Made by a program: the position numbers and the translations under genes
Notes under the pieces: generated by a model
Databases searched by the model: none
Told to the model about the DNA's origin: nothing
Seen by the model: only the letters and a program-made list of their open reading frames with translations
NCBI GenBank assembly: GCA_020637615.1
Contig: JACKKC010000037.1
Span: forward strand, 1-25,819
Direction of reading: 5' to 3'
Length of the DNA: 25,819 nucleotides
Origin: Rhodovulum sp.
GTDB lineage: Bacteria > Pseudomonadota > Alphaproteobacteria > Rhodobacterales > Rhodobacteraceae
Part shown: one piece after another, positions 6,926-16,289 of the stretch
Layout of the letters: each line of letters starts with the position of its first letter
Position numbering within the stretch: position 1 is the stretch's first letter

Positions 6926-7723
6926 TCAGGCCCGCAACAGGGTGAGCCCGGGCGCAAAGGCGATGAAATGCGGGTTCTCGAACCCCTCCTTGCCGTAGGT
7001 CAGCGGCGCGTGACCGTCGAAGCGCACCACCCTTCCCCCGGCGCCGGACAGCACCGCATGGCCGGCGGCGGTATCCCATTCCATGGTGCGGCCGAGCCGG
7101 GGATAGAGATCGGCCTCGCCGGCGGCCACGAGGCAGAACTTGAGCGACGATCCGGCCGACCGGAAATCCGCCACTTGGTAGAGCGCGATGTAATCGTCGG
7201 TGGCCTGGTCCCGGTGCGACTTGGAGGCGACGACGACCAGCGCCTCGGGATCGGGCTTCGAGACATGCAGCGGCGTCACGGCGCCGATCCGCCCGGCGTC
7301 ATGCGGCCCGGCCTCCTCCACCGCCTGCCCCTGCGCATCGGTGTAGAAGAGCCGCGCCTTGGCCGGCGCATAGACGACGCCCCGCGTGGCGACGCCATGC
7401 TCGATCAGCGCGATGTTGACGGTGAAGTCGCCCCGCCGCTGGACGAATTCCTTGGTGCCGTCGAGCGGGTCGACCAGGATGAAGACATCCGCGGCGATGC
7501 CGTGGCTCGCCTGCTGCTCCTCGGTCACCACCGGGATCTCCGGGAACGCCGCCCCGAGCCCCTCGCAGATCACCCGGTCGGCGCGCAGATCCGCCTCCGT
7601 GACCGGCGAGGCATCCGCCTTGGCGGCGACATCGAAATCCGGCCGGCCGTAGACCTCCATGATCTCGCGGCCTGCATCCAGCGCCAGTTTCCGGAAGGTG
7701 GCGGCTAGTCTGGCGTGATCCAT
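6926..7723 (-). CDS. cysQ: 3'(2'),5'-bisphosphate nucleotidase, inositol monophosphatase family
   Basis: 265 residues. CysQ removes the 3'-phosphate from PAP/PAPS formed in sulphate assimilation, at the inner face of the membrane. The FIG/IMPase metal motifs are intact: SPVTEADL near residue 39, VVTEE near 65, DPLDGTKEF near 85 and the C-terminal EWDTAAGHAVL near 213. The DPLDGTKEF form with Lys-Glu-Phe is typical of CysQ rather than SuhB. It is the first gene of the run cysQ-kdsB-galU, reading away from the thioesterase across a 107-base divergent intergenic region. The link with the sugar-nucleotide genes is positional; a broader sugar phosphatase role cannot be excluded. Confidence 0.9.
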   Translation of the reverse strand: MDHARLAATFRKLALDAGREIMEVYGRPDFDVAAKADASPVTEADLRADRVICEGLGAAFPEIPVVTEEQQASHGIAADVFILVDPLDGTKEFVQRRGDFTVNIALIEHGVATRGVVYAPAKARLFYTDAQGQAVEEAGPHDAGRIGAVTPLHVSKPDPEALVVVASKSHRDQATDDYIALYQVADFRSAGSSLKFCLVAAGEADLYPRLGRTMEWDTAAGHAVLSGAGGRVVRFDGHAPLTYGKEGFENPHFIAFAPGLTLLRA

Positions 7724-7830
7724 GGCGGGCTTTCGATTGCTTTCGGGGCGCGTTTCTATGGACCTGCCTCCGGCATCTTGTAAACATCCCGCTTCGTATC
7801 GAGGCGCCGAAAGACGGGAAGATCGCGAGC

Positions 7831-8223
7831 ATGAACCACCCGCTGCCGCAGGGGGAACTGACCCTGCAGACCATCGCCATGCCCGCCGACACCAACGCCA
7901 ACGGCGACATCTTCGGCGGCTGGATCATGTCGCAGATGGACCTGGGAAGCTCGGTGCTGGCACGCGGCCGCGCCCGCGGGCGGGTGGCGACCGTCGCTGT
8001 CGAGGGCATGACCTTCCACCGGCCGGTGCATGTGGGCGACGTGGTATCGATCCATGCGCAGATGCTGCGCGAAGGCACGACCTCGATGGCCATCGGCGTC
8101 GAGGTCTGGGTCCACCGGCAGCCCAGCGGCGAGCACCGGAAGGTCACCGAGGCCCGTTTCGTCTTCGTGGCCGTCGACCTCGACGGCGAGAAACGCGCCC
8201 TGCCGGATGCGGGGACGCCGTAG
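7831..8223 (+). CDS. Acyl-CoA thioesterase, YciA-type hotdog protein
   Basis: 130 residues forming a single hotdog domain. The key stretch PADTNANGDIFGGWIMSQMD contains the Asn/Asp pair and the glycine-rich helix start found in YciA/BFIT acyl-CoA hydrolases, followed by VAVEGMTFHRPVHVGDVVSIHA and VTEARFVFVAVD. These enzymes hydrolyse short- to medium-chain acyl-CoA in the cytoplasm. It starts at ATG 7831 after GGGAAGATCGCGAGC, a moderate ribosome binding site. It stands alone: cysQ is divergent on the left and alkB convergent on the right, 15 bases after its stop, with no obvious terminator between them. Confidence 0.9.
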   Translation: MNHPLPQGELTLQTIAMPADTNANGDIFGGWIMSQMDLGSSVLARGRARGRVATVAVEGMTFHRPVHVGDVVSIHAQMLREGTTSMAIGVEVWVHRQPSGEHRKVTEARFVFVAVDLDGEKRALPDAGTP

Positions 8224-8238
8224 CACCCGTGCGACGCC

Positions 8239-8835
8239 TCAATCCACCACCCGCAGCGTGAGGTTGATGCGCCCGCCCTCGCCCAGCAGCGACGATCTGC
8301 CGAAGCGGATGCGGTCCACGCCGTGATAGGCGCGGCGGACGGCTCCCCCCATCACCACCACATCGCCGCTCTCGAGCGCCGTCGAGGTCGTGGGATCGCC
8401 GCGATCGAGGCCGCCGATGCGGAAGACCGCGGTGTCGCCGAGGCTGATCGAGAGCACCGGCCAGGTGAAATCCGCCTCGTCGACGTCGCGATGCAGCCCC
8501 ATGCGCGCCTTCGCGCCGTAGAAGTTGACGAGGCAGCAATCGGGCACACGATCGCGCGAGACCAGATCCCGCCAGACGGCCATCACCGAGTCCGGGATCG
8601 CCGGCCAGGACAGGCCCGAGGGATGCCGCTCGGCATAGCGGTAGCCGCCGCGGTCGCTCACCCAGCCGTAGCGGCCGGCCGAGGTCATCCGCACGCTCAT
8701 CGGCTTGCCCCAGGGCGTCACGGGCGCGAAGAGCGGCGCGGCGCGGACCACCTCCCGCAGCTCCTCCACCATGCGAAGCTGGGCCGGCCGGTCCAGCCGG
8801 GCCTTGTGAATCTCAAAGCCGCCGATCTCGAACAC
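8239..8835 (-). CDS. alkB: Alpha-ketoglutarate-dependent DNA dealkylase AlkB
   Basis: About 198 residues from GTG 8835. AlkB is a cytoplasmic Fe(II)/2-oxoglutarate dioxygenase that removes 1-methyladenine and 3-methylcytosine damage. The iron triad is H115 and D117 in GLHRDVDE, and H171 in AYHGVDRI. The 2-oxoglutarate/substrate arginines are R189 and R195 in the C-terminal GRINLTLRVVD. The strands NFYGAKARMG and FTWPVLSISLGDTAVFRIGG fit the family. The frame stays open to a TTG at 8895, but that start would lie inside the dnaK heat-shock promoter and adds a non-conserved Gly-rich tail, so I prefer the GTG with AGGG just upstream. Convergent with the thioesterase and divergent from dnaK. Confidence 0.9.
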   Translation of the reverse strand: MFEIGGFEIHKARLDRPAQLRMVEELREVVRAAPLFAPVTPWGKPMSVRMTSAGRYGWVSDRGGYRYAERHPSGLSWPAIPDSVMAVWRDLVSRDRVPDCCLVNFYGAKARMGLHRDVDEADFTWPVLSISLGDTAVFRIGGLDRGDPTTSTALESGDVVVMGGAVRRAYHGVDRIRFGRSSLLGEGGRINLTLRVVD

Positions 8836-8882
8836 CCGCCCTGAAACCCCAAGGAAAACACCGTCCCCGCCGCCGGGGAGCG

Positions 8883-8911
8883 CTTGCAGCACCAAAACGC
8901 GAAACCTATAT
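8883..8911 (+). promoter_or_regulatory. RpoH-type heat-shock promoter of dnaK
   Basis: CTTG (8883-8886), 18 bases, then CCTATAT (8905-8911). This fits the published alphaproteobacterial heat-shock consensus CTTG-N17/18-CYTATNT. It is 109 bases upstream of the dnaK ATG, giving a leader of about 100 bases. No CIRCE inverted repeat is seen between here and dnaK. It overlaps the 5' end of the longest possible alkB frame. Confidence 0.72.
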
Positions 8912-9019
8912 AGCCATCCGAAGCGCCGGCCACACGATCACGTGAAACCCGGCATGGGATGCAGGGCAAGGGCCAGCCTTGGACTCGCCCCGCCAGATCG
9001 CCGCTCGAAAGGAACGTAT

Positions 9020-10942
<1,923 letters not shown>

Positions 10943-10959
10943 TCCGCATGGACCGGCAG

Positions 10960-10990
10960 GATGGCCCCCTCGGCACGCGAGGGGGCCATC
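10960..10990 (+). terminator. dnaK-dnaJ intercistronic hairpin
   Basis: GATGGCCCCCTCG (10960-10972), loop GCACG, CGAGGGGGCCATC (10978-10990): a perfect 13-bp GC-rich stem, followed by TGTCGTTTG, only a weak T-run. It starts 17 bases after the dnaK stop and ends 25 bases before the dnaJ ATG. It may be a partial terminator or a 3' mRNA stabiliser that sets the DnaK:DnaJ ratio. Confidence 0.75.
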
Positions 10991-11015
10991 TGTCGTTTGA
11001 AGGAATTCGGCCCTG

Positions 11016-12167
11016 ATGGCGAAGCGCGACTATTACGACGTTCTGGGCGTGTCGAAGGGCGCCTCTGATGCGGACATCAAGAAGGCCTTCCGGCGCAAGG
11101 CGATGGACCACCATCCCGACCGCAACCGCTCCAATCCGAACTCGGAGACGCAGTTCAAGGAGATCAACGAGGCCTATGACGTCCTGAAGGACTCGCAGAA
11201 GAAGGCCGCCTACGACCGCTTCGGCCATTCCGCCTTCGAGAACGGCGGCGGGGCGAGCGCGGGCTTCCGCGGCGGGCCGGGCGCCAATGCGGATTTCGCC
11301 AGCGCCTTCTCGGACGTCTTCGACGACCTCTTCGGCGATTTCATGGGCGGCGGGCGCGGCAGTGCCCGCGGCCAGCGCGCCGCACGCGGCTCGGATCTGC
11401 GCTACAACCTCCGGCTCAACCTCGAAGAGGCCTATCGCGGCAAGCAGGCCACGATCAGCGTGCCCGGCAGCACCGCCTGCGAGGTCTGCAACGGCACCGG
11501 CTCGGAAGGCGGCGCGGAACCCGCGACCTGCCCGACCTGCTCGGGCCAGGGCAAGGTGCGCGCGCAGCAGGGCTTCTTCACCGTGGAGCGGACCTGCCCG
11601 ACCTGCTCCGGCCGCGGCCAGATCATCAAGAATCCCTGCAAGTCCTGCGCCGGCGCCGGCCGCGTGCGCAAGGATCGCACCCTCAACGTCAACATCCCCG
11701 CGGGCGTGGAGACCGGCACGCGGATCCGGCTCGCCGGCGAGGGCGAGGCGGGGCTGCGCGGCGGACCCTCGGGCGATCTCTACATCTTCATCGAGGTCGA
11801 GGCGCATCCGATCTTCGAGCGCGACAACCAGAACCTCTATTGCCGCATCCCGGTGAGCATGATCACGGCCGCACTCGGCGGCGAGATCGAGGCCCCGACG
11901 CTCGACGGCGGCCGGACGCGGGTGAAGGTGCCCGCAGGCGTCCAGTCCGGCAAGCAGTTGCGCCTGCGCGGCAAGGGCATGCCGGCGCTGCGCGGCGCGG
12001 TGGCGGGCGACCTCTACATCGAGCTCGCGGTCGAGACCCCCGTCAACCTCAGCGTGCGGCAGCGCGAGCTCCTCGGCGAGTTCGAGGCCGAGGGCAAGAA
12101 CAACAGCCCCGAGACCCAGGATTTCTTCTCCCGGGTGAAGGGATTCTGGGAGGGCATGAAGGGCTGA
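11016..12167 (+). CDS. dnaJ: Chaperone protein DnaJ (Hsp40)
   Basis: 383 residues with all domains of a full DnaJ. The J domain holds the HPD triplet at residues 33-35 (DHHPDRN) for stimulating DnaK ATPase. The Gly/Phe-rich region (about 75-125) includes FDDLFGDFMGGGRG. Four CxxCxGxG zinc-binding repeats lie between C155 and about residue 215 (CEVCNGTG, CPTCSGQG, CPTCSGRG, CKSCAGAG), followed by the two beta-barrel substrate domains. ATG 11016 has AAGGA upstream. It delivers unfolded clients to DnaK in the cytoplasm. It follows dnaK by 73 bases, so it is probably read through from the heat-shock promoter past the intercistronic hairpin. Confidence 0.98.
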   Translation: MAKRDYYDVLGVSKGASDADIKKAFRRKAMDHHPDRNRSNPNSETQFKEINEAYDVLKDSQKKAAYDRFGHSAFENGGGASAGFRGGPGANADFASAFSDVFDDLFGDFMGGGRGSARGQRAARGSDLRYNLRLNLEEAYRGKQATISVPGSTACEVCNGTGSEGGAEPATCPTCSGQGKVRAQQGFFTVERTCPTCSGRGQIIKNPCKSCAGAGRVRKDRTLNVNIPAGVETGTRIRLAGEGEAGLRGGPSGDLYIFIEVEAHPIFERDNQNLYCRIPVSMITAALGGEIEAPTLDGGRTRVKVPAGVQSGKQLRLRGKGMPALRGAVAGDLYIELAVETPVNLSVRQRELLGEFEAEGKNNSPETQDFFSRVKGFWEGMKG

Positions 12168-12184
12168 CGACCGGATTTCGGCGC

Positions 12185-12242
12185 GTTAACACTTTAATCG
12201 TGTGATTCCAGATACTTGACAAGCGTCCCCATGGGGACGCTT
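12185..12242 (+). repeat. Intergenic palindromic element, copy 2
   Basis: GTTAACACTTTA (12185-12196), a 28-base spacer containing ACTTG, then a perfect 22-bp palindrome (12221-12242, half-site AAGCGTCCCCA). Its 14-bp core GTCCCCATGGGGAC is shared with 2056-2069. The spacer matches copy 1 at 14 of 28 positions with no gap. TTGACA (12216-12221) abuts the palindrome. It lies between the dnaJ stop and the mutS start, so it could be an operator, or a hairpin ending the dnaKJ transcript; no T-tract follows. Confidence 0.78.
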
Positions 12243-12254
12243 CGCGCGTCGGCA

Positions 12255-12282
12255 TTGGCACCGCAAGGCGAGCCTGTATAAG
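12255..12282 (+). promoter_or_regulatory. Candidate sigma-70-type promoter of mutS
   Basis: TTGGCA (12255-12260), 16-base spacer, TATAAG (12277-12282), placed 27 bases before the mutS GTG. The -10 stands out in otherwise GC-rich DNA. A short leader would result. Judged by eye only. Confidence 0.4.
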
Positions 12283-12309
12283 CGACCCGACGGAACCGGG
12301 ACGGGCTGC

Positions 12310-14955
12310 GTGAACGATACCTCCTCCATGTCGCCGATGATGGCGCAATACCACGAGATCAAGGCGCAGCATGCCGATGCGCTGCTCTTCTATCGCATGG
12401 GCGATTTCTACGAGATGTTCTTCGCCGACGCCGAGGCCGCGGCGGCGGCGCTCGACATCGCCCTGACCAAGCGCGGCCAGCATCTCGGCCAGGACATCCC
12501 CATGTGCGGCGTGCCGGTCCATGCCGCCGAGGGCTATCTCCTGACCCTGATCCGCAAGGGCTTCCGGGTCGCGGTCTGCGAGCAGATGGAGGATCCGGCG
12601 GCGGCAAAGAAACGCGGCGCGAAATCCGTGGTGGCCCGCGCGGTGGTCCGTCTGGTGACCGCGGGCACGCTGACCGAGGAAAGCCTGCTCGAAGCCCGAC
12701 GCCACAATTATCTCACCGCCTATGCCGAGGTGCGCGGCGAGGGCGCCCTCGCCTGGACCGACGTCTCCACCGGCGACCTCACGGTCACGCCCTGCACCCG
12801 CGCCGGGCTCGGGCCGATGCTGGCGCGGCTCGCCCCGCGCGAGGTGCTGGTCGCCGAGAGCCAGGAGGCCGAGCTGCGCGGCCTGATCGCCGAGGCCGGC
12901 GCCACCGCGACGCCGCTGGCCCCGGCGAGCTTCGATTCCACCGCCGCCGATGCCCGGGTCGCCGCGGTCTTCGGCGCGAAGGGCCTCGACGGCTTCGGCA
13001 CCTTCAGCCGGGCCGAAGCCGGCGCGCTGGGGGCGATCGTCCACTACCTCGAGCTCACGCAGAAGGGCCGGCTGCCCCTGCTCCGGCCGCCGCTCCGCGA
13101 GGCGACGGGCAGCCTGATGGCGATCGACGCGGCCACGCGGCGGAACCTGGAGCTCACGCGCAGCCTCTCGGGCGGCCGCGAAGGCTCGCTCCTCGCGACG
13201 ATCGACCACACCGCGACCGGTGCCGGCGCGCGGCTGCTCGAGACCCGGCTGAACGCGCCCTCCGCGGATCGCCGCACGATCCTGGAACGCCAGGCCGCCG
13301 TGCGGCATTTCGTCGAGGCACCCGAAACCCTGAGGGGCGTTCGCGAAATCCTGCGGCAACTGCCGGATCTCGAACGCGCCGTCTCGCGTCTGGCGCTCGA
13401 CCGCGGCGGCCCGCGGGATCTCGCCGCCGTCCGCGATGCGCTGGCCGGGGCGGCTCGGATCCGGAATACGCTCGCGGGCACGCTGCCCGACACGCTGGCG
13501 GGCGCGCGGGATGCGCTCGAAGGGCACGAGGCGCTGGTCGATCTCCTCGACACGGCGCTCGTGGCCGATCCCCCGCAGGTGGCCCGCGACGGCGGCTTCG
13601 TCGCCTCTGGCCACGACCCCGAGCTCGACGAGACCCGGCGGCTGCGCGACGAAGGCCGCGGCGTGATCGCATCGCTGCAGGCGGACTACGTGCGCGAGAG
13701 CGGCATCGCCTCGCTGAAGATCCGCCACAACAACGTGCTCGGCTATTTCGTGGAGACCCCCGCGACCCATGCCGAGAAGATGCTGAAGCCGCCGCTCTCG
13801 GAGCTTTTCGTTCACCGCCAGACCAATGTCGGCGCCCTGCGCTTCACGACGCTGGCGCTGGCGGAGATCGAGACCAAGATCCTCAATGCCGGCGGCCGGG
13901 CGCTGGAGATCGAGAAGGCGATCTTCGCGTCTCTCGCGGCGGTGGTGATCGAGCGGGCGGGGCCGGTCGCGGCGGCGGCCAAGGCGATCGCCGAGATCGA
14001 CCTCGCCGCGGCCTTGGCGCATCTCGCACGGTCGGGCGACTGGACGGCCCCGGAGATCGTGGCGGACCGGGCCTTCGAGATCACCGGCGGCCGGCACCCG
14101 GTGGTGGAGGCGGCGCTGCGCCGCAGCGGCGAGGGCTTCGTCGCCAATGACTGCGACCTCGGCGCGGATGGCGAGGGCGCGCGGCCGCTCTGGCTGATCA
14201 CCGGGCCGAACATGGCGGGCAAGTCGACCTTCCTGCGGCAGAACGCGCTGATCGCGCTCCTGGCCCAGATGGGGTCCTACGTGCCGGCCGCCTCGGCGCG
14301 GATCGGCGTGGTGGATGCGCTCTTCAGCCGGGTCGGCGCCGCGGACGACCTCGCGCGCGGCCGGTCGACCTTCATGGTCGAGATGGTGGAGACCGCCGCG
14401 ATCCTGAACCAGGCCGGCGAGCGCGCGCTGGTGATCCTCGACGAGATCGGGCGGGGCACCGCTACCTATGACGGGCTCTCCATCGCCTGGGCGGTGCTGG
14501 AGAGCCTGCATGACATCAATCGCTGCCGGGCGCTCTTTGCCACCCACTACCACGAGTTGACGGCGCTCGCCGAAAAGTTGCCCGGGCTGCGCAACGCGAC
14601 CGTGGCGGTGCGGGAATGGGAGGGCGAGGTGATCTTCCTGCACGAGGTGCGGGAGGGCGCGGCCGACCGGTCCTACGGCGTGCAGGTTGCGCGGCTCGCC
14701 GGGCTTCCGGCCGCGGTGGTCGCGCGCGCCCATGTCGTGCTCGACGCGCTGGAAGCCGGCGAGCGCGAGGGCGGCGGCAAGGCCAGGGCGCTGGTGGACG
14801 ACCTGCCGCTCTTCAGTGCCGCCAGTGCCGCGCCGGCCCCTAAAACCGCGCCCTCGGAGGTCGAGGCGCGGCTGAAGACCGTGCTGCCCGACGAGATGAG
14901 CCCGCGCGAGGCGCTGGCGCTGATCTACGAGCTCAAGGGGATGGTCCCCGGCTGA
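12310..14955 (+). CDS. mutS: DNA mismatch repair protein MutS
   Basis: 881 residues. MutS recognises mismatches and starts mismatch repair with MutL. The mismatch-binding Phe-X-Glu is F33-Y34-E35 in RMGDFYEMF. The ATPase has Walker A GPNMAGKST at 632-640 and Walker B VILDEIGRGT with D711, followed by ATHYHELTALAE and the C-terminal helix-turn-helix segment (SYGVQVARLAGLP). Length agrees with bacterial MutS1, and the mismatch-binding domain excludes MutS2. The start is GTG 12310 with only a weak ribosome binding site; ATG 12328 is an alternative that keeps all conserved residues. It follows dnaJ by 142 bases containing the palindromic element and a candidate promoter, so it is probably a separate transcription unit. 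Confidence 0.97.
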   Translation: MNDTSSMSPMMAQYHEIKAQHADALLFYRMGDFYEMFFADAEAAAAALDIALTKRGQHLGQDIPMCGVPVHAAEGYLLTLIRKGFRVAVCEQMEDPAAAKKRGAKSVVARAVVRLVTAGTLTEESLLEARRHNYLTAYAEVRGEGALAWTDVSTGDLTVTPCTRAGLGPMLARLAPREVLVAESQEAELRGLIAEAGATATPLAPASFDSTAADARVAAVFGAKGLDGFGTFSRAEAGALGAIVHYLELTQKGRLPLLRPPLREATGSLMAIDAATRRNLELTRSLSGGREGSLLATIDHTATGAGARLLETRLNAPSADRRTILERQAAVRHFVEAPETLRGVREILRQLPDLERAVSRLALDRGGPRDLAAVRDALAGAARIRNTLAGTLPDTLAGARDALEGHEALVDLLDTALVADPPQVARDGGFVASGHDPELDETRRLRDEGRGVIASLQADYVRESGIASLKIRHNNVLGYFVETPATHAEKMLKPPLSELFVHRQTNVGALRFTTLALAEIETKILNAGGRALEIEKAIFASLAAVVIERAGPVAAAAKAIAEIDLAAALAHLARSGDWTAPEIVADRAFEITGGRHPVVEAALRRSGEGFVANDCDLGADGEGARPLWLITGPNMAGKSTFLRQNALIALLAQMGSYVPAASARIGVVDALFSRVGAADDLARGRSTFMVEMVETAAILNQAGERALVILDEIGRGTATYDGLSIAWAVLESLHDINRCRALFATHYHELTALAEKLPGLRNATVAVREWEGEVIFLHEVREGAADRSYGVQVARLAGLPAAVVARAHVVLDALEAGEREGGGKARALVDDLPLFSAASAAPAPKTAPSEVEARLKTVLPDEMSPREALALIYELKGMVPG

Positions 14956-15011
14956 CAGGGCGCCGAGCAAGGCGCACCGGTACAAGCCCGCCCACCCTTG
15001 CCAAGCGGCCT

Positions 15012-15027
15012 TGCGCCCCGGGGCGCA
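15012..15027 (+). terminator. 16-bp perfect palindrome after mutS
   Basis: TGCGCCCCGGGGCGCA, 57 bases after the mutS stop, followed by GTTGTGG. Very GC-rich, self-complementary, no clear T-tract. It may act as a mutS terminator together with the next hairpin. Confidence 0.4.
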
Positions 15028-15053
15028 GTTGTGGCGATGCCCTCTTCTGTATG

Positions 15054-15079
15054 GGCGAGGCCGCATGGGCGGCCTCGCC
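15054..15079. terminator. Hairpin between convergent mutS and BMP-family gene
   Basis: GGCGAGGCCGC (15054-15064), loop ATGG, GCGGCCTCGCC (15069-15079): a perfect 11-bp stem. It ends nine bases from the stop codon of the minus-strand binding protein and lies 3' of both genes, so a bidirectional terminator is likely, although neither side has a long T-run. Confidence 0.65.
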
Positions 15080-15088
15080 GTCATGCGA

Positions 15089-16084
15089 TCAATAGGTCAG
15101 TTCCGGGCCGTCGTAGTCGGTCGAGACCTCGATCTTCCCGTCGACGATGTCCTGACGCAGCCCGTCGATCTTGGAGCGGACCTCTTCCGGGACGTCCGGA
15201 GACAATGCCAGCGAGACCGCATCGGGGTTTTCGAGGCCGATCTTCACGATCTGGCCGCCCTCCCAACGACCTTCCGAAAGGTCGCGGGCAGCTGTCAGCC
15301 CGGCGACACTTACATTGGCGATCGCCGAGGCAACGAAGACGTCGGGATGATCGGGATACCAATCGCGCACATTGCCGATCTGATGCACGCCGTGCTCGCG
15401 CATCGCGTCGATGGCGCCGGTGCGCCCTGCGTTCAACATGGTGAAGATGATGTCGGCGCCCTGGTCGATCTCATCCGAGGCCACGCGGTAGGACAACTCG
15501 TTGTCGTCCTGATCGCCGGCGAAGGTGGTCAGGAACTGGGCATCGGGATTGGTATGCATCAATCCGTGGTAGAAGCCGCCGCGGCCCTTCAGTCCGGGCG
15601 TCACCCGAATTCCGGAAATGTGACCGACCGTTCCCGTTTCCGTCAGGAGCCCCGCCGCCGCCCCGGCCAGCCAGGCGCTTTCCTCCTGAAGCACTTCGTA
15701 GCTCGACAGGTTGGGTCCGGTAACCGCCCCCTGCACGACGACGAATTTCAGGTCGGGAAACTCCGCGGCCACGGTCTCTGCGGCCTGGTTGTTCTGGCCG
15801 CCATGGGCGATGATGAGATCAGGACCGTCTGCCGCGAGTTCGCGCAACGCCGCCGCCAGGAGCTCCGGCTCCGGCTTGACGCCGTCGATGTAGTTGATCT
15901 TCGCTCCGAGCTCATCGCGGATCGCAACGAGCCCGTTGTACCCTGCTTCCATGAAGCCGTTGTCGTCTATCTGCCCCGCCAGGAGCATGGAGACGGAGAG
16001 CTGATCGTCATCCGCCGACGCGGCGAGGGGAAGAGCCACGGCAACACCAGCCACAGCCATGGTCCGAAACAGGCGTCTGAGCAA
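15089..16084 (-). CDS. BMP-family ABC transporter substrate-binding protein
   Basis: 331 residues from TTG 16084. That start is chosen because AAGGAGG lies eight bases upstream and a classic Sec signal peptide follows at once (LLRRLFRTMAVAGVAVALPLAASA, cleavage near ASA-DD). The mature part has the Bmp/Med fold of type 1 periplasmic binding proteins: LLAGQIDDNGFMEAGYNGL, LIIAHGGQNN, FVVVQGAV, ESAWLAGAAAGLLT, VGHISGIR, and GADIIFTMLNAGRTGAIDA. Relatives bind purine nucleosides for ABC importers, which is the likely ligand class but unproven. No permease or ATPase gene is adjacent, so its transporter partner must be elsewhere or absent. There is no N-terminal lipobox. It interrupts the space between the dnaK-dnaJ-mutS and hrcA-grpE blocks. 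Confidence 0.88.
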   Translation of the reverse strand: MLRRLFRTMAVAGVAVALPLAASADDDQLSVSMLLAGQIDDNGFMEAGYNGLVAIRDELGAKINYIDGVKPEPELLAAALRELAADGPDLIIAHGGQNNQAAETVAAEFPDLKFVVVQGAVTGPNLSSYEVLQEESAWLAGAAAGLLTETGTVGHISGIRVTPGLKGRGGFYHGLMHTNPDAQFLTTFAGDQDDNELSYRVASDEIDQGADIIFTMLNAGRTGAIDAMREHGVHQIGNVRDWYPDHPDVFVASAIANVSVAGLTAARDLSEGRWEGGQIVKIGLENPDAVSLALSPDVPEEVRSKIDGLRQDIVDGKIEVSTDYDGPELTY

Positions 16085-16092
16085 AGCGAATT

Positions 16093-16099
16093 CCTCCTT
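16093..16099 (-). promoter_or_regulatory. Strong Shine-Dalgarno fixing a TTG start
   Basis: AAGGAGG on the minus strand, eight bases before TTG 16084-16082. It fixes the start of the BMP-family protein 23 codons inside the longest possible frame and just ahead of the signal peptide. Confidence 0.75.
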
Positions 16100-16224
16100 C
16101 TGGTATCTTCTGTGAAGCACAGGATTACACTGTCGGTCGGGCCGGGTCCCCATCGAAATTCAGGGAATCGCCGACGAACCGCGGAACGAACGCTTCCTTG
16201 ATGGCGTTCGAGCGACCGCCCCGC

Positions 16225-16241
16225 GGTCCCAGCTTGGGACC
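16225..16241. repeat. Inverted repeat GGTCCCA-GCT-TGGGACC
   Basis: Seven-bp perfect arms around a 3-base centre, between the grpE stop and the BMP-family gene, in a 205-base gap. It could be an operator upstream of the binding-protein gene or a small hairpin after grpE. No T-tract follows. Confidence 0.45.
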
Positions 16242-16289
16242 ATGGCTATCCATATGATATTACGCGAAAAAGCGGATCGTCCCGCCGGG

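Noticed and set aside
12049..15084. A 1011-codon minus-strand open frame opposite mutS.
   Set aside because: It is the antisense shadow of the mutS codons, highly Arg/Ala/Gly/His-rich, and mutS is unambiguous by motif.
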